DNA from: Candidatus Woesearchaeota archaeon
GTDB taxonomy: Archaea; Nanobdellota; Nanobdellia; Woesearchaeales; UBA11576
Direction: 5' to 3'
Length of the DNA: 20,901 nucleotides
Assembly (NCBI GenBank): GCA_016219765.1
Contig: JACRKM010000112.1
Span: 1 to 20,901 of the forward strand
A program made the position numbers and the translations under genes. Shown in pieces: positions 6,862-15,468 of the stretch. How positions within the stretch are numbered: position 1 is the stretch's first letter; each line of letters opens with the position of its first letter. A model generated the notes under the pieces. It was not told the DNA's origin. It saw only the letters and a program-made list of their open reading frames with translations, and did no database searches.

Positions 6862-8316
6862 ATGAAAAACCTGCCTTTAGTGATTACTGATGATCAGAAG
6901 GAACTCTGGCATCGCCTTGCGCCGGTCAATCGCGCCGCAGCGACCGACACGTACAAGCGCACGATGTCTGGATCGAGCGATCTCTTTGCAGATAATTTCT
7001 CGGTCTACACGCTTGCTGCAAGGATCGGGCTTAACGAAGAGGGCGCGCATGGACGTTACATCATGGCCGGCCTTGAGAAGATGCTCTATCCGTGGTTTGC
7101 AGAGCCGGTCACGAAGGAAGAAGTTGCACGCGCACAAGAGTTCTTCACAAAGCATGCAAGTGTGAACAGGTTTCCACAATCAGCTTGGCAAGCTGTGCTT
7201 GACAACAACGGGTTCATTCCGGTAGACATCTATGCACTTCCTGGCGGCCAGATCTTCCTTGCAAAGGATGGCAAGTACGTTCCGATGATGAGTGTTGAAG
7301 GGCGGGGTGCGCTCGTCACGCATCTTGAGCCCCATCTGGAGAACATCTTTGCACCGATCATTCAGGCGACGAAGGCAAGACTCTTCAAGGAAGCAGCGGG
7401 GTCGCAGTTTGCAGAATTCGGTTACCGCTCGGACCAGAATGAGAATAATCACGTCACGCTCATGCTTGCGCTGTATGTTGGAGGAGGATTCCGTCTCACT
7501 TCCGATGATCAGGCAGTCATTCTTTTCCCTCAGTACTTCAAGGACATCGGCACTGTCGGCCACGAGTTCATCATGGCATACCAGCGCCAGGGAATCTCGC
7601 TCGAAGAGGCCCAAGAGCAGGCATTCCGTGATTTCGTGCAGGCAAACAGTCGAAGCGCACTTCTGCCTGACGTGATTAACACCATGACGAGTGGACTTCC
7701 TGCGATACTCAAGCTTGTCAAGGAATATCAGGGAATCAATAAGGTCATCATGCCGCGCTTCGATTCTGGAGATGTCCCCGCGCAGTGCATCGCATGGAAG
7801 AGGATGACACTCGCCGCAGGCATCCCGATGACGAAGATGGTTGTCGAAGACGGGTACACCCCGCAAAAAGCAAAGGATACCAAGCGGCTATACGCGGAAG
7901 CGGGCTTCGACCCTGACGACATCATCGTCGGCGCGGGCGGATACTTCCAGCAAGGCTGCTTACGCGACGCAGCATCCCTTGTCTACAAGAGGGGCGCGAC
8001 GATGCATCCGGGCGGGCTTGAGCGCTCACTCAAGTTTTCAGACTCGCCAGGCAAAGAATCGATCCCAGGCAGCATCCGCATCTATGGAAAGGGAAATACG
8101 ATGATTGTTGCGCAGGCAGAGGAAGAAATCGATGGCGAGCCGTTGATGGTGAAGGTCGTCGAGAATGGACGGATTGTGTACGGTGAAGATCTTGATGCTC
8201 AACGCGAACGTGTAGAGAGGACATGGAACCAATACAATCGCATCGAGTACAGCTCAATGACGCAGAGAATTATCGCAGAAAGGACGCGTGAGCGTGAAGC
8301 ATTGTTAAACAGCTGA
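6862..8316 (+). CDS. pncB: Nicotinate phosphoribosyltransferase
   Basis: This enzyme joins nicotinate to PRPP to make nicotinate mononucleotide, using ATP in most members. The 484-residue protein shows the family hallmarks: the N-terminal substrate-binding stretch ATDTYKRTM, FAEFGYRSDQ near 184-192, GTVGHEFIMAYQ (230-241) with the conserved His 234, and the phosphate-binding RFDSGDVP (299-306). It is the first gene of the NAD cluster, 17 bases before pncA. The RFDSGD motif and the pncA neighbour favour nicotinate over nicotinamide as substrate; a nicotinamide-using NAMPT is the main alternative because of similar length. The upstream TATA box and palindrome suggest repression by NrtR. Confidence 0.85.
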   Translation: MKNLPLVITDDQKELWHRLAPVNRAAATDTYKRTMSGSSDLFADNFSVYTLAARIGLNEEGAHGRYIMAGLEKMLYPWFAEPVTKEEVARAQEFFTKHASVNRFPQSAWQAVLDNNGFIPVDIYALPGGQIFLAKDGKYVPMMSVEGRGALVTHLEPHLENIFAPIIQATKARLFKEAAGSQFAEFGYRSDQNENNHVTLMLALYVGGGFRLTSDDQAVILFPQYFKDIGTVGHEFIMAYQRQGISLEEAQEQAFRDFVQANSRSALLPDVINTMTSGLPAILKLVKEYQGINKVIMPRFDSGDVPAQCIAWKRMTLAAGIPMTKMVVEDGYTPQKAKDTKRLYAEAGFDPDDIIVGAGGYFQQGCLRDAASLVYKRGATMHPGGLERSLKFSDSPGKESIPGSIRIYGKGNTMIVAQAEEEIDGEPLMVKVVENGRIVYGEDLDAQRERVERTWNQYNRIEYSSMTQRIIAERTREREALLNS

Positions 8317-8333
8317 TTGACGGAGGGAAGATA

Positions 8334-9002
8334 ATGACACCGATCTTTTGGAATGTGGACACACAGTACGATTTCATGCGGAATGATGAGGAACACAAAG
8401 GCGCTCTCGCCATTCCTGGGGCGAAAGAGATCGAGAGAAATCTTGAACGCCTGACAAAGCTTGCGGAACGCAAGGGCATTCCGGTGGTCAACACGGCAGA
8501 CTGGCACCATGCTGAAAGCCAAGAGCTCTCTGATAAGCCTGACTTTAGGACGACCTTTCCGCCCCATTGTATGATGTACACGAAGGGAGCCGAATTCGTT
8601 CCGGCGACAAGGCTGGACTGCCCGCATGTCATCGACTGGCGTGATGCCGCTTTTGATCCTGCGCGCGTTGCCTCGACGAGAAACATCGTCCTGTACAAGG
8701 ATAAGTTCGACATCTTCGCAGGCTCGCCGCACGCAGAGGGCGTCTTGGCTACCCTCGACCCCTCGTTTGTCGTCGCCTACGGCGTCGCGACGAACGTGTG
8801 CGTCAACGACGCTGTGCTGGGCTTGCGCAGGCGCAGCATTCCTGTGTTGGTCCCGACGGATGCCATCAAGGAGCTGCCAGGCCTGCCACTCGATCAGGTG
8901 CTGCGGAACTGGAGGGACCACGACGTCCGCCTTCTCAGCACAGCCGATGTCCTCACTCTACTTGCTGGCTTTGTCATCCATCGAAGACAGTGGTACGGCT
9001 AA
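8334..9002 (+). CDS. pncA: Nicotinamidase
   Basis: This enzyme hydrolyses nicotinamide to nicotinate and ammonia, feeding PncB. The 222-residue protein is of the isochorismatase-like hydrolase fold. The catalytic triad is recognisable as Asp 9 (NVDTQYDF), Lys 124 (YKDKFDIF) and Cys 156 (VATNVCVND). A metal site is indicated by Asp 56, His 58 and His 59 in ADWHHAES. A good ribosome binding site, GGAGGG, precedes the ATG by about eight bases. Its place between pncB and nadE supports nicotinamidase over the other isochorismatase-like enzymes. Confidence 0.9.
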   Translation: MTPIFWNVDTQYDFMRNDEEHKGALAIPGAKEIERNLERLTKLAERKGIPVVNTADWHHAESQELSDKPDFRTTFPPHCMMYTKGAEFVPATRLDCPHVIDWRDAAFDPARVASTRNIVLYKDKFDIFAGSPHAEGVLATLDPSFVVAYGVATNVCVNDAVLGLRRRSIPVLVPTDAIKELPGLPLDQVLRNWRDHDVRLLSTADVLTLLAGFVIHRRQWYG

Positions 9003-9056
9003 GTCATCGCAGGATCCAATCGATAATCAAGTCCAATAGCACCCTGAAGGGAACTC

Positions 9057-11039
9057 ATGAAGATCGCGCTTGCACAGATGGAAGTCGTGGCAGGGATGCC
9101 GAAGAGAAACATTGAGGCGATGCTTGCGATGATCGGTGAAGCCAAGACTCAGCATGCAGACCTCATAGCGTTTCCTGAGATGTGCGTTGGCGGCTATCTG
9201 GTCGGTGACAGGTGGCTTGAAGATTCGTTCTGTGAGGACCTGACGAGATTCAACGATGCGATCCTTGCAGCAAGTAGTGGGATCGCTCTAGTGTACGGCA
9301 ATATCTTCCTCGATAAGAACCTCGCAGTCCGCGTCGGCGATGGAAATCATCACCCGAACAAGGATGGCAGGACCAGAAAGTACAATGCGGTGTATGTCGT
9401 CCAGAACGGTAAGCCTGCACGAAGGATGCGAAAAACACATTTGCTTCCCGAAGGCATCCAGCCCAAGACGCTGCTTCCGAACTACCGCGTGTTCGACGAC
9501 GAGCGGTACTTCTTTTCGCTTGAAGACGTCGCAAAGGATGCAGGCGTTGCCCTCGAAAGCGTCACGCAACCCTTTCTCATCGATGTCGGCGGAAAACAGA
9601 TACCTGTCGGCTTTGAGCTATGCGAGGATCTCTGGTGTGAGGACTACCGCAAAGAGGGGCTGGCGGAAAATCCGACAAAGGTGCTGATCGACAACGGCGC
9701 GAAGATGATCATCAACCTGTCCGCATCGCCGTGGACGTTTGGCAAGAATGGCGCGCGTGATCGCCGCGTGGATTTCCTCAAGAGAGAATCAGGAGCTGCG
9801 TTCGTTCCGTTTCTCTATGTAAATTGTGTTGGCGTCCAGAACAATGGCAAGAATATAATTACGTTCGATGGTGGTTCAACTGTGTACAATAAGAATGAAG
9901 CGCCGGTGATGTTCAGCCATGCACCCTACGAGCAGGAGCTTATGATGGTGGATGAACAAGTTCTGGGCAAAGCGGGACAGACGCGCGTCGAGAAATCAAA
10001 GATCGCTCAGAAGTACGACACGCTCATCCGAGGCATCCAGCATGTAAAGGATATGAACGGGTATCGCGAACATCCCAAGTATGTGATCGGTCTTAGTGGA
10101 GGGATCGATAGCTCGGTCGTTGCTGCACTGCTTGTGAAAGCGGTTGGCGCAGATCACGTGATTGGTGTCAACATGCCGACACATTATAATTCAGAAAAGA
10201 CAAAGCAGTCTGCTGCACACGTTGCGCAAAAACTAGGTATTCCCTGCGTCACGATCCCCATCGGCGACATGGTCGAAGAGAACGAAGCCATGCTCGAGGC
10301 AGTTGAGATCAGTGGCAGTCGCACACGGTTAAGCGTCCTCCATAAGGAAAACATCCAGGCCAAGATTAGGGGAACGGTGGTTCTTTCGAATCTTGCAGCT
10401 CAACTCCGTGCGCTCTTCACGAATAACGGCAACAAGCTTGAGGTTGCTCTTGGTTACGCGACGCTCTATGGCGATGTCGGCGGCGCGATCGCTCCCATAG
10501 GTGATTTAACGAAAGCGGAAGTGTTCGAGCTTGCACGGTACCTCAACAAGGAAGTCTTTCATGACGAAGTCATTTCACGTGCAGTTATTCCCGACGACCT
10601 GTTCAGGTTCAGAACAGACCAGATAGAGCCGAGCGCTGAACTCAAGGACGCGCAGGTCGATCCGATGAGGTTTGGATACCATTGTGCGCTCATCGAGGCA
10701 ATGACGGACTTCAACAAGAAGCCTCCTGAAGATGTCATGCGTTGGTATCTAGAGGGTACGCTTGAGGAGCATCTCGGCGTCAGCACTGCGCTGCTCCAGC
10801 GCTGGAACATCCATGATCCGAAAGAGTTTGTCAGAGACCTTGAATGGTTCATTGAGTCGATCGCCCGCAATGTGTTCAAACGCGTGCAGGCACCGCCAAT
10901 CATCCTGACGAGCAAATCTGCATACGGTTATGACATCCGTGAGAGCATCCTGCCCTACAGGGCGACTGCAAAGCACGAAGAGCTCAAGGTACGCATCCTC
11001 AAGATGAACCGGTATAGGCCCATAGAGGCAGGATCATGA
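9057..11039 (+). CDS. nadE: Glutamine-dependent NAD+ synthetase
   Basis: This enzyme amidates nicotinate adenine dinucleotide to NAD using glutamine and ATP. The 660-residue protein has an N-terminal nitrilase-type glutaminase domain (about 1-300) with the triad Glu 41 (AFPEMCVGG), Lys 126 (RMRKTHLLPEG) and Cys 189 (FELCEDLW). A C-terminal ATP-pyrophosphatase synthetase domain follows, with the P-loop motif LSGGIDSS (346-353) and a later GYATLYGDVGGAIAPIGDLTK segment. Length and layout match the large glutamine-dependent type rather than the short ammonia-dependent type common in archaea. The start has AAGGGA upstream. Its stop overlaps the next start (ATGA), so translation is probably coupled. 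Confidence 0.93.
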   Translation: MKIALAQMEVVAGMPKRNIEAMLAMIGEAKTQHADLIAFPEMCVGGYLVGDRWLEDSFCEDLTRFNDAILAASSGIALVYGNIFLDKNLAVRVGDGNHHPNKDGRTRKYNAVYVVQNGKPARRMRKTHLLPEGIQPKTLLPNYRVFDDERYFFSLEDVAKDAGVALESVTQPFLIDVGGKQIPVGFELCEDLWCEDYRKEGLAENPTKVLIDNGAKMIINLSASPWTFGKNGARDRRVDFLKRESGAAFVPFLYVNCVGVQNNGKNIITFDGGSTVYNKNEAPVMFSHAPYEQELMMVDEQVLGKAGQTRVEKSKIAQKYDTLIRGIQHVKDMNGYREHPKYVIGLSGGIDSSVVAALLVKAVGADHVIGVNMPTHYNSEKTKQSAAHVAQKLGIPCVTIPIGDMVEENEAMLEAVEISGSRTRLSVLHKENIQAKIRGTVVLSNLAAQLRALFTNNGNKLEVALGYATLYGDVGGAIAPIGDLTKAEVFELARYLNKEVFHDEVISRAVIPDDLFRFRTDQIEPSAELKDAQVDPMRFGYHCALIEAMTDFNKKPPEDVMRWYLEGTLEEHLGVSTALLQRWNIHDPKEFVRDLEWFIESIARNVFKRVQAPPIILTSKSAYGYDIRESILPYRATAKHEELKVRILKMNRYRPIEAGS

Positions 11040-11509
11040 AAGAAACAATAGAACCAGAGTATCATCGTCAGGGATATCACAGTCCGATACCGACGACAGA
11101 CATCATCATCGAGTATGCGCAGAATGGACGAGAGGGGATTGTGCTGATCCAACGACGAAATCCTCCTCTCGGGCTTGCGATCCCCGGAGGCTTTGCTGAA
11201 TACGGCCTGACGCTTGAAGAGAACGCGCGAAAGGAAGCCAGGGAGGAGACCGGCCTTGAGGTCGTTATCGAGGATCCAGAACGACCGTTCTGCGTGCATT
11301 CTGACCCTGCCCGCGATCCGCGCGGGCACATGATCAGCAGCATTTACATCGCAATAGGATCAGGAGTCCTCAAGGCAGGGGACGACGCAAAGGAAACCCG
11401 CCTCTATTCGATCGACGAACTGAAAGGGCTGTTGGGAACAGGAATACTCGTCTTTGACGACGATCGCATCATCGAGAAGTATCTTCGGCACCGGGGGTTT
11501 ATGCGATGA
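11036..11509 (+). CDS. Nudix hydrolase, probable ADP-ribose pyrophosphatase
   Basis: The 157-residue protein has a Nudix box near residues 50-75, GGFAEYGLTLEENA followed by KEAREETGLEV, and the segment HSDPARDPRGHMISSIY. The SDPxRDPRGH pattern is typical of ADP-ribose pyrophosphatases, which cut ADP-ribose to AMP and ribose 5-phosphate. Two Nudix box positions depart from the consensus: the first Glu is Leu and the Arg of REUxEE is Lys; the metal-binding EE pair is kept. It overlaps nadE and nadM by four bases on each side, so it is embedded in the NAD operon. With the ADP-ribosylglycohydrolase downstream it would clear and recycle ADP-ribose. The substrate is inferred. Confidence 0.85.
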   Translation: MKETIEPEYHRQGYHSPIPTTDIIIEYAQNGREGIVLIQRRNPPLGLAIPGGFAEYGLTLEENARKEAREETGLEVVIEDPERPFCVHSDPARDPRGHMISSIYIAIGSGVLKAGDDAKETRLYSIDELKGLLGTGILVFDDDRIIEKYLRHRGFMR

Positions 11510-12120
11510 ATCTTGGGATAACTGGCGTGATCGGGCGGTTCAAGCCGTTGCACAACGGCAGTGCATTGCTGCTGGAGAATGTGTGCGCAAGTGCGGATAG
11601 CGTTCTCATTGGAATCGGCAGCTCAAACAAGTATAACTTGCGCAACCCCTTCACTGCAGAGGAGAGCGAAGCCATGATCCGTAGCGTTCTCTCGCCAAGA
11701 TTCAGCAACTATACAATCATTCACGTCCCGGACTTTGCGCACATTCTAGAATACCGTGACGGCCACGCGTGGAAAGACTGTGTAGCAAAGCACTTCGGCG
11801 CGCGTGATCACTTCGTGACAGGCAACCGCTACGTTGCAGAACTGCTCAAGGACACATACGCGATCGTGCATCCAGCATCACTCATTCCCAAAGAGACGCA
11901 ATTTTTTCTGCGGGCAACTACTGTCAGGATGGCGATGGCGACGGGCAGAGACTGGCAGGCACTTGTACCGCCTCCTGTTGCTAGATACCTCGAGTCTCGC
12001 AATCTTGTAGAACATTTTCGACACGAGTTTGGCCTCGAGACGATCGCGACGCACGCAGGTACTGATTACGGGCGTCAGGACGATTTGGCCGCAGAACGGG
12101 GACATACATATAGTAAGTAA
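11506..12120 (+). CDS. nadM: NMN/NaMN adenylyltransferase, archaeal NadM type
   Basis: This enzyme adenylates nicotinate or nicotinamide mononucleotide. The 204-residue protein starts with the nucleotidyltransferase signature GVIGRFKPLHNGS and continues with IGIGSSNKYNLRNPFTAEESEAMI, a close match to the NadM pattern IGS...NPFT..E...MI. The C-terminal motif RATTVRMAMATG and the following LVPPPVARYLE match the ISGTxIR-type region. In the usual HxGH signature the second His is Ser (HNGS), an unusual change in a residue normally tied to triphosphate binding. Its start overlaps the Nudix gene stop (ATGA). The role is supported strongly by context. Confidence 0.85.
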   Translation: MNLGITGVIGRFKPLHNGSALLLENVCASADSVLIGIGSSNKYNLRNPFTAEESEAMIRSVLSPRFSNYTIIHVPDFAHILEYRDGHAWKDCVAKHFGARDHFVTGNRYVAELLKDTYAIVHPASLIPKETQFFLRATTVRMAMATGRDWQALVPPPVARYLESRNLVEHFRHEFGLETIATHAGTDYGRQDDLAAERGHTYSK

Positions 12121-12217
12121 TGGGAGATGCACCGAATAAGACATGCACGGAATATAGTTCCGGAATAATGATAAGTTAATCACAATAGAACACGCACGGC
12201 ATTGCTGAGGTTAGAAC

Positions 12218-13279
12218 ATGGGGCACAACGAAGCGACTGGCCGCACTGATGAGCATTATCTTGCAACCCTTATCGGATGCGCTGTGGGCGATGCTCTTGG
12301 CATGCCGGTCGAAGGCTGGAAACGGGAACAGATCCTAAAGTATGTCGGCAGGATCGATGACATGATCGACCCTGTGATTGTTCGTGACTCTGTAGGCAAC
12401 AAGGTAACTGAGGACGAGTTTGGAAAGCTTAGATACTGGACAGAGGACTTTCGCAAAGGTGAATACACGGACGACACGATTCTTGCGCTTGCGCTGGCAG
12501 AATCGATTGCCACCGTGCGTGGGCTTGACCTTAACGACGTTGCTGTCCGACAACTTGAGACATACACGTCACGACGAAGAACTGACGGTTCAGTCAAAGG
12601 AGGATTTGGCGGCACGACGATGCTTGCGTTCAAGAATCTTGAAACAGGAGTTTCGCCGCTGGAATCAGGCGTCATTGGCGGTCCAGGGAACGGCCCTGCG
12701 ATGAAGATGGCGCCCCTTGGCATGTACATGCACGCGACAGGAAAATATGATGAGGGTCTTCGGTTCGCAGAACTCGTCGGCAGGATCACGCACCGTGATC
12801 CACGGTCAGTTGCAAGCGGAGTGGTGCAGGCTCATGCAGTGTACGCTGCCTTGCAGGGATTGGCCTGCTCGACATTCGTCGACAGCGTTGTGAATGTCTG
12901 TTGCCGCTTTGAAAATCCCTTGACTACCCGGTTCACTGCATGGAAGCAGGGCGGATTGCGGCGTCGGCTGGAATGGATCAAGTACAACCGCAATGTCGAT
13001 CCACAGGTTGCGCACGAGCATCTCGGCAGTTCAAGCAACGTGTACCAGTCATACCCGTTTGCGCTCTTCATGTTTCAGAAGTATTGGGATGACCCGATCA
13101 ATGGACTTATCGAAACTGTGAATTATGGCGGTGATTGCGATACGACGGGCGCGATGTTTGGTGCGCTTGCAGGAGCAAGGCACGGGATGGTCTTTCCGGC
13201 GCGGTGGGAGAGCAAGCTTCAAGGTCTTGAACCTCTTGTGCGGGCCGCAAAGCAGATCTCATCGTTGCGCTCACTGTAA
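12218..13279 (+). CDS. ADP-ribosylglycohydrolase family protein
   Basis: The 353-residue protein has the ARH/DraG layout: GCAVGDALGMPVEG near the N-terminus, the metal-binding GEYTDDTILALALAESI near residues 84-100, and a C-terminal GGDCDTTGAMFGALAGARHG with the Asp pair that completes the binuclear magnesium site. Members remove ADP-ribose from proteins or small molecules. A ribosome binding site GAGG is about 9 bases before the ATG. It lies 97 bases after nadM, a longer gap than between the earlier genes, so it may have its own promoter. In this setting it probably feeds ADP-ribose to the Nudix enzyme and affects the ADP-ribose level sensed by NrtR. The exact substrate is unknown. Confidence 0.88.
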   Translation: MGHNEATGRTDEHYLATLIGCAVGDALGMPVEGWKREQILKYVGRIDDMIDPVIVRDSVGNKVTEDEFGKLRYWTEDFRKGEYTDDTILALALAESIATVRGLDLNDVAVRQLETYTSRRRTDGSVKGGFGGTTMLAFKNLETGVSPLESGVIGGPGNGPAMKMAPLGMYMHATGKYDEGLRFAELVGRITHRDPRSVASGVVQAHAVYAALQGLACSTFVDSVVNVCCRFENPLTTRFTAWKQGGLRRRLEWIKYNRNVDPQVAHEHLGSSSNVYQSYPFALFMFQKYWDDPINGLIETVNYGGDCDTTGAMFGALAGARHGMVFPARWESKLQGLEPLVRAAKQISSLRSL

Positions 13280-13322
13280 ACCGCTCGCTGCCACATGCGG
13301 GGTGGGGGGAGAGGTGAGAAGA

Positions 13323-13330
13323 ATTAAAAA
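13323..13330 (+). promoter_or_regulatory. TATA-like box for nrtR
   Basis: ATTAAAAA lies about 24 bases before the ATG at 13350, fitting a leaderless nrtR transcript. No copy of the TTAGTGT/ACACTAA palindrome is seen here, so there is no sign of autoregulation through that site. Confidence 0.45.
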
Positions 13331-13349
13331 CTTGACAGCTTCAAATACA

Positions 13350-14051
13350 ATGACACTACCAAAAAGAAGGGGAAGAAATATTTCTGATGTGCACGAATCC
13401 GATCGTCCATTAGTCACCGTTGACATTATCATATTCACGGTTCGTGATAGCGATCTCCAAGTTCTTCTTGTGAAGCGCAATGTTCTCCCTTTTAAGGACT
13501 GCTGGGCGCTTCCCGGCGGTTTTGTCAGGATGAACGAGTCTCTCGAGGATGCGGCAAAGCGCGAGCTTATGGAAGAGACTGGAGTGCACGACGTATACCT
13601 TGAGCAGTTGTACACTTTCGGCGAACCGGCTCGTGACCCCCGTACGCGTGTCATAACTGTCGCTTATTTTGCGCTCATCAGTTCTGAAAAGCTAACGCTC
13701 AAAGCCGCGACAGATGTTTCTGCTGTTGGGTGGTTTGCGATCAAGAAGTTGCCACAGCTCGCTTTTGATCACGATAAGATACTTGCGTACGCTGTGAAGA
13801 GACTGCGCTGGAAGCTTGAGTACACAAATATAGTGTATTCTCTTCTTCCAGACAAGTTCACACTCACTAACTTGCAGAATGTGTATGAGATCATTATTGA
13901 TCGGCAGTTTGATAAAAGGAACTTCAGAAAAAAACTGCTGTCTCTCGGACTGCTAAAGGACACCAAAGAGATGACGCAAGATGTGTCCCACCGTCCTGCT
14001 AAACTGTATTCTTTCAAGAAGCGGTCTTTAGAGATACGCGCGGTTCTTTGA
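13350..14051 (+). CDS. nrtR: NrtR-type Nudix regulator of NAD metabolism
   Basis: The 233-residue protein has an N-terminal Nudix-fold domain and a C-terminal winged helix. The Nudix box is complete: GGFVRMNE, then SLEDAAK, then RELMEETGV. It is followed by GEPARDPRTRVITVAYFAL, which is typical of NrtR. The DNA-binding part contains FTLTNLQNVYEIIIDRQFDKRNFRKKLLSLGLL and HRPAKLYSF, very close to bacterial NrtR (cited here as pieces of one region, about residues 165-225). NrtR represses NAD biosynthesis genes and is released by ADP-ribose. The frame is open upstream to 13125, but that part overlaps the previous gene; the ATG at 13350 with its TATA spacing is preferred. The intact Nudix box raises the chance that it also cleaves ADP-ribose. 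Confidence 0.88.
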   Translation: MTLPKRRGRNISDVHESDRPLVTVDIIIFTVRDSDLQVLLVKRNVLPFKDCWALPGGFVRMNESLEDAAKRELMEETGVHDVYLEQLYTFGEPARDPRTRVITVAYFALISSEKLTLKAATDVSAVGWFAIKKLPQLAFDHDKILAYAVKRLRWKLEYTNIVYSLLPDKFTLTNLQNVYEIIIDRQFDKRNFRKKLLSLGLLKDTKEMTQDVSHRPAKLYSFKKRSLEIRAVL

Positions 14052-14142
14052 CGAGTGCCACCACGGACCTTGGGAAATGGTGAAAAATGTTTTGGCTATA
14101 CAAATACCAAAAATTGAAAACGTTGACAAATCGCTTCCAAAT

Positions 14143-14151
14143 GTTTTTATA
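14143..14151 (+). promoter_or_regulatory. TATA-like box for asd
   Basis: GTTTTTATA is centred about 27 bases before the ATG at 14174, consistent with a leaderless mRNA. A loose dyad TTTTGG/CCAAAA at 14090-14112 lies further upstream and may belong to the end of nrtR or to a regulator. Confidence 0.5.
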
Positions 14152-14173
14152 GTTCTGCTGGCCTCCTCGCCGT

Positions 14174-15346
14174 ATGGATCAACATACCTGTCTTGAACCT
14201 ATCCGTCTTGCGATCCTCGGCGCTACCGGCATGGCCGGGCGTGAAGCCCTCCTGCATCATGCATGGCTCGATGAACAAGGAAAACAGTATGCTGAAATTG
14301 CGTGTGTAACTGCAAGTAGCGAATCAGAGGGTAGCACACTCGGCAGCGTTATCTGCCGCAAGGAAAAGAAACTTGCGCAAGCCTATCGATTCTGGAAACC
14401 GATGGAGTGTCCTAAAAGCCTTGAGTCCATGGTGATCGATAAACTTAGTCCAGAACTCATTGCATCGAAGGCAGACTACGCGATCTCTGCTCTAGACGCT
14501 GACATCGCACGAGATATCGAGCCAAAACTTGCCAGCCTCGGTGTACGAGTTTTTTCAAACGCTTCAGCTTTCCGGTGGGAGCCCGATGTTCCACTCCTGA
14601 TTCCCGAAGTGAATCATCAGCATATAGAATTAATTGAGAAACAGAAAACGTCTGGGAGCATTGTGTGCAACCCGAATTGCACGACGGCAGGTTACACGCC
14701 CCTGATTCATGCACTTGAAGAGAACGGGCATGCGGTCAACACTATCATGTTGGTCACGCAACAAGCATTATCAGGCAAGGGCGATGCAATCGCGGATCAA
14801 GAGTACGCTGTTACTGTTCTTGGTAATGTCCGTGATGACTGGACAAAGGACGGCTATAATGCAGAGGAGTGGAAATCTGCACATGAACCGATGAAGATTC
14901 TTGGTCGTATTCGATCCCGCGACGAAGCCGAGATGGAAAACAGAAAGATCCTGCAGGGCAGTCCGTCAAAGATGATCCCGATCTACTCGCAGACGACGCG
15001 TGTTGCAACGCAGTACGGGCATCTCGAATGCCTAATGATCGACTTTGGTGATCGTGTTGATGCAGAAAAGATCCGCAAGGAATTGATCTTATACGATGTT
15101 GATAGGGAAGTGGCGAAGCTGCCATCAACACCGGCGAGATTATTCAGTGTGCTTGACCGTATGCCTACACCAAAAGAGGATGTATTGATAGGGAACGGTA
15201 TGGTGGTGGTCGTAGGGGACATCCAGCAGCACACGCCTTGCAAAATCTCATTATGGACGCTTACACACAATCTAAGGCGCGGTGCAACATGGGCTGGACG
15301 GCAGGGTCTAGAATTATACTTGAATCGTTATGCTGGAATGTTCTGA
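14174..15346 (+). CDS. asd: Aspartate-semialdehyde dehydrogenase, archaeal/fungal type
   Basis: This enzyme reduces aspartyl phosphate to aspartate semialdehyde with NADPH, the second step after LysC. The 390-residue protein has the nucleotide-binding start RLAILGATGMAGRE, the active-site motif CNPNCTTAG (catalytic Cys 169), and the later RVATQYGHLE with the catalytic His. Length and motif style match the archaeal/fungal class rather than the shorter bacterial class. It has its own leaderless-type promoter downstream of nrtR and is probably not part of the NAD operon. A hairpin follows the stop. Confidence 0.92.
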   Translation: MDQHTCLEPIRLAILGATGMAGREALLHHAWLDEQGKQYAEIACVTASSESEGSTLGSVICRKEKKLAQAYRFWKPMECPKSLESMVIDKLSPELIASKADYAISALDADIARDIEPKLASLGVRVFSNASAFRWEPDVPLLIPEVNHQHIELIEKQKTSGSIVCNPNCTTAGYTPLIHALEENGHAVNTIMLVTQQALSGKGDAIADQEYAVTVLGNVRDDWTKDGYNAEEWKSAHEPMKILGRIRSRDEAEMENRKILQGSPSKMIPIYSQTTRVATQYGHLECLMIDFGDRVDAEKIRKELILYDVDREVAKLPSTPARLFSVLDRMPTPKEDVLIGNGMVVVVGDIQQHTPCKISLWTLTHNLRRGATWAGRQGLELYLNRYAGMF

Positions 15347-15348
15347 TA

Positions 15349-15373
15349 TCAATGAACGATGATTCTTCATTGA
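15349..15373 (+). terminator. Hairpin after asd
   Basis: A 7-bp stem, TCAATGA (15349-15355) and TCATTGA (15367-15373), begins two bases after the asd stop. There is no T-rich tract directly after it, so a terminator role is only suggested by position. Confidence 0.3.
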
Positions 15374-15429
15374 AGATGTGGCGAGGAGTGGCTTAGAAAA
15401 TATTCTTGATTGGATTTTGATGCAGTGCC

Positions 15430-15449
15430 AAAGAGAAAAGGATCTCTTT
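15430..15449. terminator. Hairpin between convergent genes
   Basis: A 7-bp stem, AAAGAGA (15430-15436) and TCTCTTT (15443-15449), with a 6-base loop lies between asd and the convergent nuclease-like gene, 19 bases past the latter's stop. It is probably a terminator or mRNA-end structure for the minus-strand gene. Confidence 0.3.
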
Positions 15450-15468
15450 CAATGGAGTCTTTGGCTGT

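Noticed and set aside
13125..13349. N-terminal extension of NrtR by 75 residues.
   Set aside because: It overlaps the end of the ADP-ribosylglycohydrolase gene in another frame, has no NrtR-like sequence, and the ATG at 13350 has well-placed TATA spacing.
6862..14051. The NAD cluster as an antiphage NAD-depletion or NAD-restoring defence system.
   Set aside because: There is no NADase, TIR, SIR2 or known NAD-reconstitution enzyme pair; all genes fit ordinary salvage and ADP-ribose recycling.
14090..14112. TTTTGG/CCAAAA dyad upstream of asd as an operator.
   Set aside because: Only six bases of simple sequence and too far above the TATA box for a clear repressor site; kept only as a remark.
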